Positions 42,906-52,385 of a stretch of DNA of 64,000 nucleotides are shown one piece after another; position 1 is the first letter of the stretch, and each line of letters opens with the position of its first letter. The DNA lies in contig NZ_QLKQ01000007.1 of assembly GCF_003349955.1 (NCBI RefSeq), positions 1 to 64,000 of the forward strand, written 5' to 3'. Position numbers and translations under genes: made by a program. The stretch is from Azospirillum brasilense. GTDB lineage: Bacteria; Pseudomonadota; Alphaproteobacteria; Azospirillales; Azospirillaceae. The notes beneath the pieces were generated by a model, which saw only the letters and a list, made by a program, of their open reading frames with translations, did no database searches and was not told the DNA's origin.

Positions 42906-43403
42906 TCAGTGCATCGTGTGCCCGCCGGCCGCGGCGGCACCGGTGAGGATCGTCGGGTCCAGCATGCCGAAGATCATGGCGATGTGGGCGACAATCAGGA
43001 ACAGCCCGACCAGGGCGGCATGGATCGCCATGCGGCCATGCTCGCCACGACCCCGGCCGATCAGCCCGAGGTCCAGCAATGCGATGCCGCCGAGCGGGAC
43101 GATGCCGGCGAGGTAGAAGCCCACCGCCAGCACGTCCGCCGGCCCGCGCCAGCCGCCGGACGCGGTCAATGGAACGACCGCGTTCTGCATCAGATGGATG
43201 AAGACGCCCGTGAAATAGATGCCGACGGTGATGCCGGCCCAGCGGTTCAGCCGCCGCACCGGGCCGTCATAGTCGCGGGTGTAGAGCAGGTAGAGTTCGC
43301 TGATCGCCACCGTCTCGGCCAGGATGACGGGGACCGCCATGAAGATCAGCAGGTTCCAGGGCTGGTTGACGGCCAGCAGTTCCATATAGTGGGTCATGGT
43401 CAT
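42906..43403 (-). CDS. Four-helix integral membrane protein of unknown function
   Basis: The 165-residue protein has about four membrane helices, a polar start (MTMTHYMELLAVNQPWNLL) and a His-containing tail (GGHTMH). Several conserved-looking residues (YLLYTRDYDGPVRRLNRWAG, FIHLMQNAVVPL) suggest a family, but I cannot name it. Its 3' end faces ccoG with 42 bp between, across a nested hairpin at 42866-42892. The downstream-facing His and the proximity to a His/Cys-rich exported protein hint at metal or redox function, which is inference. Confidence 0.72.
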   Translation of the reverse strand: MTMTHYMELLAVNQPWNLLIFMAVPVILAETVAISELYLLYTRDYDGPVRRLNRWAGITVGIYFTGVFIHLMQNAVVPLTASGGWRGPADVLAVGFYLAGIVPLGGIALLDLGLIGRGRGEHGRMAIHAALVGLFLIVAHIAMIFGMLDPTILTGAAAAGGHTMH

Positions 43404-43502
43404 GGGGTGACTCGCGCGTGTTCGGCGGGCGCGCCGATGCCGCGATGGGCGTAAGACCGGGCGCGTCCGCAGGTCGGAAAAAAAGCGACGGAACGGCGGG
43501 AA

Positions 43503-43853
43503 TCAGGCGCGCGGCGGTGGCAGCGGCGGCGCATAGGCGTGGGCGGCGGGCTCGGCGTCCGCGCCGGGAAGCAGGGTCGCGAGGCGGTGGCCGAAGGGCA
43601 CACCGATCGGGGCCGGCAGACCGGTCAGGTCGCAGGCCCCGCTCAGGCAGACGCACCCGGCGGTGCCATGCGCGTGGGTCTTTCCCGGAACCGGGCTGTC
43701 CGTCGGATGGTGGGTGTCGCAGTCCATGGCATCCGGCACCGCGGCGGATTCACAGTGCGATGCCGGGAGGTCCGCCATGCGCAGGGGTGCGGCACCGCCG
43801 AGAAACCCGACGGCCAGAGCCACAAGCGCGAGGAGGGACACCAGACGAGCCAC
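43503..43853 (-). CDS. Small exported His/Cys-rich protein
   Basis: The 116-residue protein starts at a GTG with a hydrophobic N-terminus (LVSLLALVALAVGFLGGA), probably a signal peptide. The mature part has several His and Cys residues (CDTHHPTDS, HAHGTAGCVCLSGAC). The composition resembles small periplasmic proteins encoded near copper-handling genes. It precedes the four-helix membrane protein gene on the same strand. No family is recognised, and the start codon is uncertain. Confidence 0.55.
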   Translation of the reverse strand: MARLVSLLALVALAVGFLGGAAPLRMADLPASHCESAAVPDAMDCDTHHPTDSPVPGKTHAHGTAGCVCLSGACDLTGLPAPIGVPFGHRLATLLPGADAEPAAHAYAPPLPPPRA

Positions 43854-43952
43854 GGGGACAACCGGCCTTTTGCCTGCAAGGCCACCGTCCTCCGGACGGT
43901 GCGCTCGCAGGATGATCCTGGGCCTGTCCCGGCCCGCGGTCGTTGATGCCGA

Positions 43953-44948
43953 TCAAGCGGCGGCGAGCGTCCGCACCAGCGTGTCGGAATCCACGTTGCG
44001 GCCGGACAGCACGGCGACGGTCCGCCCCTCCGCCGGCACCTTCCCGGCCAGCAGCGCCGCCACGGCGGCAGCACCCGCGCCTTCCGCCACCATGCCGAAA
44101 GAGGCGTGCAGGGTTCGCATCGCCGCCGCGACCTCGCCCTCCTCCACCTCGACCAGGGCGTCGACGAAGCCGGCCAGCAGCGCTTGCGGCAGCTTGCCCA
44201 GCGCGTCCACCGCGATCCCGTCGGCCAAGGTCGGCCCCCGCCGGCGCGCCAGCCGCACCCCGACCACGGTGACGGAGGGCTTGCGCGCCTTCACAGCCGC
44301 CGCCATCCCGGCCAGCAAACCGCCTCCGCCCACCGGAACCACCAGCCTGTCGAGGTCCGGACGGTCGGCCAGCACCTCCAGCCCCACCGTCCCCTGTCCG
44401 GCGATCACGTCCGGGTCGTCGTAGGGGTGCACGAAGGTCAGCCGCCGTTCCGCCGCCAGTTGCAGCGCGCGTGACTTCGCCTCTCCCACAGTGGCCCCGG
44501 ACAGCACGACCTCGGCACCCAGCGCCTCGGTCCGCTCCACCTTGCAGCGCGGCGCGGTGACCGGCATGACGATGGTCGCCGCCACGCCGAGCCGCTGGGC
44601 GTGCAGCGCCAGCCCGGCGGCGTGGTTGCCCGCCGACATGGCGACGACACCCGCCGCGCGTTCCAGCGCCGTCAAGCGCAGCAGGCGGTTCAGGGCGCCG
44701 CGCTCCTTGAAGGCACCGGTCGCCTGGAAGGTCTCCGCCTTCAGCCAGACGTCACGCCCCAGCACCGGGGCGGGCAGCAGCGGCGTGCGGACGATCCGCC
44801 CGTGCAGACGCTCGGCGGCGTCCTCGATGGCGGAGAGGGGAAGCCAGGGCGGCAGGCCGTCTTTGGTTTGGCCGTCTTTGGTTTGGCGGTCTTCGGTGTC
44901 GCGGCGGCAGGAAACGGCAGGCAGACGGGTGGCGTGCGCGGACGGCAT
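43953..44948 (-). CDS. PLP-dependent threonine/serine dehydratase
   Basis: The 331-residue fold-type II PLP enzyme has Lys81 in FQATGAFKERGA, an SAGNHAAGLA substrate loop, and the phosphate-binding PVGGGGLLAG. Length and the absence of a C-terminal ACT domain fit catabolic or biodegradative threonine dehydratase or serine racemase rather than biosynthetic IlvA. It deaminates threonine to 2-oxobutyrate or serine to pyruvate. An N-terminal QTKDG tandem repeat encoded by a 15-bp duplication is not part of the fold, so translation may start later. Confidence 0.88.
   Translation of the reverse strand: MPSAHATRLPAVSCRRDTEDRQTKDGQTKDGLPPWLPLSAIEDAAERLHGRIVRTPLLPAPVLGRDVWLKAETFQATGAFKERGALNRLLRLTALERAAGVVAMSAGNHAAGLALHAQRLGVAATIVMPVTAPRCKVERTEALGAEVVLSGATVGEAKSRALQLAAERRLTFVHPYDDPDVIAGQGTVGLEVLADRPDLDRLVVPVGGGGLLAGMAAAVKARKPSVTVVGVRLARRRGPTLADGIAVDALGKLPQALLAGFVDALVEVEEGEVAAAMRTLHASFGMVAEGAGAAAVAALLAGKVPAEGRTVAVLSGRNVDSDTLVRTLAAA
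44857..44886. repeat. 15-bp tandem repeat in the 5' end of the dehydratase gene
   Basis: Two exact copies of CCGTCTTTGGTTTGG are followed by a degenerate third. On the minus strand they encode repeated Gln-Thr-Lys-Asp-Gly. Like the repeat in the ECF sigma gene, it keeps the reading frame. Confidence 0.85.
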
Positions 44949-45303
44949 CGCGGGAGTCCTCGGGCGGAGGGAACGAACGGGGGCGGAAAAGGAAGGCGCG
45001 AAACCCGGCCCGCGTCAGCGGACCGGGACGATAATTCGCGCGGAGCCCCGCATTCGCTCCGCCGGATGGCGCAGCGCACGCGTGAAGCAGCGGGTCAGGG
45101 GATAGTGATGAACCGGATTGCGGGTTCCGGAAGACCCAGGGCGCACGGACACGCCACACTCCACACCAGATTGCGAAAACGAACGCTCGCGGTCCGGCGC
45201 CCTCTGTCAGAGCGCCGGGGCGGTAATTCGCATTCGGTTCAGGGGCGGAGTCGATTGCATGGGGTCAGGCTGCCCCAGAAGGGCGGCCGCGGTCAAGCGC
45301 TTC
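44949..45303. other. Intergenic region between the dehydratase and MoxR genes
   Basis: No coding sequence is credible in these 355 bp. The short frames are Arg/Pro-rich shadow sequence. The region is GC-rich and ends in the palindrome cluster that starts at 45304. I see no clear promoter for the dehydratase gene. Confidence 0.5.
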
Positions 45304-45420
45304 CTAAAGCGAATTTTCGTTCGCTTTAGATTCATATTGCCTCACTTGCCGGCGGGCTCCGGTCGCATGTGCGACCGGGACCGCCGTCGCGGTCCAAAGC
45401 GGATCGCAATCCGCTTTAGC
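45304..45420. repeat. Cluster of three palindromes, two of the AAAGCG-N-AT family
   Basis: Three hairpins lie in 117 bp: CTAAAGCGAA/TTCGCTTTAG (45304-45329, loop TTTTCG); CCGGTCGC/GCGACCGG (45359-45378, loop ATGT); and AAAGCGGAT/ATCCGCTTT (45396-45417, loop CGCA). The first and third share arm ends (AAAGCG.AT and CGCTTTAG), so they look like diverged copies of one element. The third overlaps the stop codon of the MoxR gene (45416-45418), and together the cluster may protect or end that transcript. Confidence 0.78.
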
Positions 45421-46300
45421 GCCCTTCCCGCTTGGCGAGAAAAGCCAGCCGTTCCAGCAGGTGAACGTCCTGCTCGTTCTTCAGGAGCGCGCCGCACAGC
45501 GGCGGGATCAGGCTGCGGGCGTCCTTGGCGCGCAGGGTCTCGGGGTCCACGTCCTCGACCATCAGCAGCTTGATCCAGTCGAGAAGCTCCGAGGTGGAGG
45601 GCTTCTTCTTGAGGCCGGGCACCTCGCGCAGGCTGTAGAACAGCGTCATCGCCTCGCGCAGCAGGCCCTGCTTCAGGCCGGGATAATGGACGTCCACGAT
45701 CCGCTCCATGGTGTCGCGGTCGGGGAAGCGGATGTAGTGGAAGAAGCAGCGACGCAGGAAGGCGTCCGGCAGCTCCTTCTCGTTGTTCGACGTGATGATG
45801 ACGAGGGGGCGCCGGGCCGCCTTGACGGTCTGCCGCGTCTCGTAGACGTGGAACTCCATGCGGTCGAGTTCGAGCAGCAGGTCGTTGGGGAACTCGATGT
45901 CGGCCTTGTCGATCTCGTCGATCAACAGCACGGGGGGCTCCGGCGCCTCGAACGCCTCCCACAGCTTGCCGCGCACGATGTAGTTGCCGATGTCGTGCAC
46001 CCGCTCCTCGCCGAGCTGGCTGTCGCGCAGGCGGCTGACCGCGTCGTATTCGTAGAGGCCCTGCTGCGCCTTGGTCGTGGACTTGATGTGCCAGGCGAGC
46101 AGCGGCTTGTTCAGGGCGCGCGCGACCTCTTGGGCCAGCACGGTCTTGCCGGTGCCCGGCTCCCCCTTCACCAGCAGCGGGCGCTCGAGCGTGATGGCCG
46201 CGTTGACGGCCACCATCAGGTCGTCGGTGGCGACGTAGGAGTCGGTGCCGGTGAAGCGCATGCCAGTCGGTTCCGCGGTATTGTTCGTTGACCCGCGCAT
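45416..46300 (-). CDS. MoxR-family AAA+ ATPase
   Basis: The 294-residue protein has Walker A GEPGTGKT, Walker B LLIDEIDKAD, sensor-1 IITSNNEKELPDAFLRR and the MoxR-type C-terminal helical lid. MoxR ATPases with a VWA protein act as chaperones that insert cofactors or activate enzymes and membrane complexes. The VWA gene at 39477 is its probable partner, though the pair is split by five genes. The start is either ATG 46300, with GGAAGG directly next to it, or the internal ATG 46261 that gives the commoner N-terminus RFTGTDSYVATDD. The gene terminates inside a palindrome. Confidence 0.9.
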   Translation of the reverse strand: MRGSTNNTAEPTGMRFTGTDSYVATDDLMVAVNAAITLERPLLVKGEPGTGKTVLAQEVARALNKPLLAWHIKSTTKAQQGLYEYDAVSRLRDSQLGEERVHDIGNYIVRGKLWEAFEAPEPPVLLIDEIDKADIEFPNDLLLELDRMEFHVYETRQTVKAARRPLVIITSNNEKELPDAFLRRCFFHYIRFPDRDTMERIVDVHYPGLKQGLLREAMTLFYSLREVPGLKKKPSTSELLDWIKLLMVEDVDPETLRAKDARSLIPPLCGALLKNEQDVHLLERLAFLAKREGR

Positions 46301-46377
46301 CCTTCCAGCACGGCGGGCGTCATGCAAGACGGAACCGCCGCGGGCCGCCCCGCGTTCCCCCGCGGAAGGAGACCGCC

Positions 46378-46793
46378 ATGGCGACCGATCCCAATTCGAC
46401 CGATCCCAATTTCTGGCCCGATTATCTGGAACAGCACCGCGACCCGACGAACCGGGCGCTGCACGTCGCCGGCACGCTGACGGCGGCGGCCCTGCTGGGG
46501 GTGGGCTTGGCCCGCCGCGACTGGCGGGCGCTGGTGGCGGCGCCGCTGGTCGGGTACGGAGCGGCGTGGCTGGGCCATTTCCTGGTGGAGCGCAATCGCC
46601 CCAAGACGCTGGACGCGCCGCTGGCCTCGCTGGCCGCGGACGTCCGCATGGCCGGGCTCGCCCTGACCGGCCAACTGGCGCGGGAATACCGGCGCTACGG
46701 CATTCCCGACCGCCCCGGCCTCGTCATCCGCCGGCATCCACCGAACGCACCCGCCCCCGCATTGGAGGCGGTGCGCTCGGAAGAAGGACGCGG

Positions 46794-46797
<4 letters not shown>
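46378..46797 (+). CDS. DUF962/Mpo1-like membrane protein
   Basis: The 139-residue protein begins with [23 protein letters not shown] and has a following hydrophobic pair, the pattern of the DUF962/Mpo1-like family. A fungal relative is an iron-dependent dioxygenase of fatty-acid alpha-oxidation; the bacterial function is unknown. The ATG at 46378 has a strong GAAGGAG ribosome-binding site. The last 4 bp overlap the end of alaS on the opposite strand. Confidence 0.85.
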
Positions 46798-49463
<2,666 letters not shown>

Positions 49464-49638
49464 AAGCGGTCCAGGCTCCGGCTACGGTCGGCTACAATCG
49501 GCGGCGCGGCCTTGTTCGCGGCCGAACCGTGCTTTTAACGTGACTTGCGGTGGCTGTCCACAGAGTGCCCGCGACAGGCCCCCGCGCGGCGACAGGCCGC
49601 GAGGACGGAGCGCCACACATTTGCATGATCGTCGGCGC

Positions 49639-49670
49639 GGACGGGCGGTGGAATAGGCCACCGCCCGTCC
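49639..49670. other. 13-bp hairpin upstream of the small leucine-rich ORF
   Basis: A perfect stem GGACGGGCGGTGG/CCACCGCCCGTCC with loop AATAGG lies in the alaS upstream region. AATCTTTATG follows on the plus strand, a poor T-tract. It shares the GGACGGG core with the hairpin at 49789-49818, on the other side of the small ORF. Confidence 0.7.
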
Positions 49671-49704
49671 AATCTTTATGAGGCGTTCATAAGGAGATGA
49701 GAGG

Positions 49705-49779
49705 ATGCGGAAAATCCTCGAACTCCTGATCCTGCTGTTGCGGGCGCTCAAGCTGCCGCTTGAGATCCTGAACCGCTAA
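49705..49779 (+). CDS. Possible 24-residue leucine-rich small protein
   Basis: A 25-codon ORF encodes MRKILELLILLLRALKLPLE then ILNR: 24 residues with ten Leu, three Ile and regularly spaced charges. A strong ribosome-binding site, AAGGAGATGAGAGG, lies immediately upstream, and hairpins flank it on both sides (49639-49670 and 49789-49818). The pattern fits an amphipathic membrane peptide, a type-I-toxin-like peptide, or a leucine leader peptide without a leucine gene downstream. It is too short for homology to decide. Confidence 0.5.
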   Translation: MRKILELLILLLRALKLPLEILNR

Positions 49780-49788
49780 GACCGGGCC

Positions 49789-49818
49789 GGCGGACGGGTG
49801 CTGGAACACCCGTCCGCC
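49789..49818. terminator. 12-bp hairpin after the small leucine-rich ORF
   Basis: A perfect stem GGCGGACGGGTG/CACCCGTCCGCC with loop CTGGAA starts 10 nt after the ORF stop codon. CAGCTTG follows instead of a T-run, so termination would be weak. On the minus strand the hairpin also lies 81 nt downstream of the TIR gene, where it could end that transcript. Confidence 0.5.
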
Positions 49819-49898
49819 CAGCTTGAATGTGAGGTGCTTGGCAAAAGAATCAACGCATCATTGCTTCGGAGAATTTTGACGACCCCCAGCCCACCAAA

Positions 49899-50849
49899 TC
49901 ATGAAACAGCCCTTTTCAGCATTGGCGTGACTTGCCAAATCCTGCGGACCCGACCAATTTCTTTGGAAGTGCGCACATACCCTCGATCTTCCAAATAGTC
50001 AATTACAAATACCGAAACTCTATGCGGTATATTGAATTTACTAGCAACAGAAATACTATCACTTAATTCACCAGATGCAATGCAGACACAGACATCACGA
50101 AGAACTTCGTCAAAATCACTGATGTAACTCCTGCAAAACGCAAGATATCCACTTACGCTTACACTTACAAGAGGAACCCCTCCCCCCATGAACTTTTTTA
50201 ATTCAACGTATCCACAGTGCTGAAGAACATCGAGAGAATCGATGACATTATCAATTATCATGCCTTCTCTTTCTGCATAGTCCACAAGGTTTTTTCCTTG
50301 AACGAGGCTAGAGTCGTTGTCAATTTCCACCTCACAGCAAATTTTTAAAACATGCGCATCAAATTCACTGAGGTCAGCCCCTAAGTTCATGCGGTTATGT
50401 ATATACGAAGGAGCATGACCGATTGGAGGCTTGGACGAGGCATCAAATATTGATATCAAAATCCTTTGCAGTGATGCCTCATAGTTTGCCAAGTTTTCAA
50501 TTTTCTCATAAAGAGTCGACTTGAGCGCTTCAGGTACTTCACAATCATCGATTAAAACTGGAACAAGCTTACATTTACCCGATATTTTCTTCACTACCGC
50601 CGCATTTAACTCTTCTTTAACCCACTGAGAGTCACAGCTGTTAATAGAAATAACAACAATAAATACCGACGCATCCTTAATGCCAGATTCAAATATTTTA
50701 TCAACCAAACTATCACCTGGCAACATTTCCCATTTATCAAGCCATGCATCCACGCCATTCAGCCGAAGGCTATTTGCAAATCCCATTACAAATCTCTCTT
50801 TATCAAGAGAGGAATGGCTGATAAAGGCTTTTGGTGGAATAGCATTCAT
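49899..50849 (-). CDS. TIR-domain protein with tandem winged-helix-like C-terminus
   Basis: The 316-residue protein begins with a TIR domain (residues 6-135): KAFISHSSLDKERFV, the BB-loop region DAWLDKWEMLPGDSL, and SQWVKEELNAA, in which E80 is placed like the catalytic glutamate of TIR NADases such as SARM1. Residues 155-316 look like two winged helix-turn-helix units (about 155-240 and 245-316) with basic ends. The gene is strikingly AT-rich and rich in AAA/AAT codons compared with flanking alaS and recA, so it was very probably acquired by transfer. Bacterial TIR proteins often deplete NAD+ in antiphage defence. No partner gene is adjacent, so it would act alone. Confidence 0.87.
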   Translation of the reverse strand: MNAIPPKAFISHSSLDKERFVMGFANSLRLNGVDAWLDKWEMLPGDSLVDKIFESGIKDASVFIVVISINSCDSQWVKEELNAAVVKKISGKCKLVPVLIDDCEVPEALKSTLYEKIENLANYEASLQRILISIFDASSKPPIGHAPSYIHNRMNLGADLSEFDAHVLKICCEVEIDNDSSLVQGKNLVDYAEREGMIIDNVIDSLDVLQHCGYVELKKFMGGGVPLVSVSVSGYLAFCRSYISDFDEVLRDVCVCIASGELSDSISVASKFNIPHRVSVFVIDYLEDRGYVRTSKEIGRVRRIWQVTPMLKRAVS

Positions 50850-50966
50850 AATGATCTCCTAAAAATACGTAGCCCCAATAATTTAAGAAAGGCATTTCCA
50901 GATTCAAGAGATTAGCCAAAATAAGATTAATGATATCACAAATAATTTAGTCTTTGCATGCATACA

Positions 50967-51000
50967 AAAGCCCCTCTCCGGTGGACCGGAGAGGGGCTTT
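50967..51000 (-). terminator. Rho-independent terminator of recA
   Basis: A 16-bp stem AAAGCCCCTCTCCGGT/ACCGGAGAGGGGCTTT with a GG apex ends in TTT on both strands, so it may work in both directions. It begins 30 nt after the recA stop and insulates recA from the TIR gene. Confidence 0.92.
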
Positions 51001-51030
51001 CACACAGAGAAACCGGCTTGCCGCCCCGGA

Positions 51031-52110
<1,080 letters not shown>

Positions 52111-52186
52111 GCCCGTCTCCCCTTGTTTAGATCACATCCGCGGCCCCAGGGCCAACGATCTCACCAACGGTCATTCGGTGAGAGGG

Positions 52187-52215
52187 AATGTACCAGCTTT
52201 GTTCCTCGGCGCAAA
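52187..52215 (-). promoter_or_regulatory. Candidate recA promoter
   Basis: On the minus strand, TTTGCG and TACATT hexamers are separated by 17 nt. The LexA box lies immediately upstream of the -35 region. Assigned by pattern and position. Confidence 0.45.
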
Positions 52216-52222
52216 GCCCAAA

Positions 52223-52237
52223 GTTCCGCTAATGTTC
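52223..52237. promoter_or_regulatory. LexA (SOS) box of alphaproteobacterial type
   Basis: GTTC-N7-GTTC, read as GAAC-N7-GAAC on the recA strand, is the direct-repeat LexA operator of alphaproteobacteria. It is upstream of recA, the gene most consistently under LexA control, and gives a regulatory basis for the SOS response here. Confidence 0.9.
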
Positions 52238-52385
52238 TCATTGAAGGTCAGGAACGATCCGGCGTTGCGCAATGTCCGTGCTATGGCGGCGTCCGTGCTT
52301 GGGCGGCGCCCGCCATTGGATCGGAGCGCTGGCCCTATCACGGCTGGCGGGCCGGATAAGGCCCCGCCCTATTCCACCCACCCCG

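Noticed and set aside
49639-49818. Type I toxin-antitoxin locus
   Set aside because: The small ORF is toxin-like in size and hydrophobicity, but no antisense RNA promoter could be shown; left as an unassigned small ORF.
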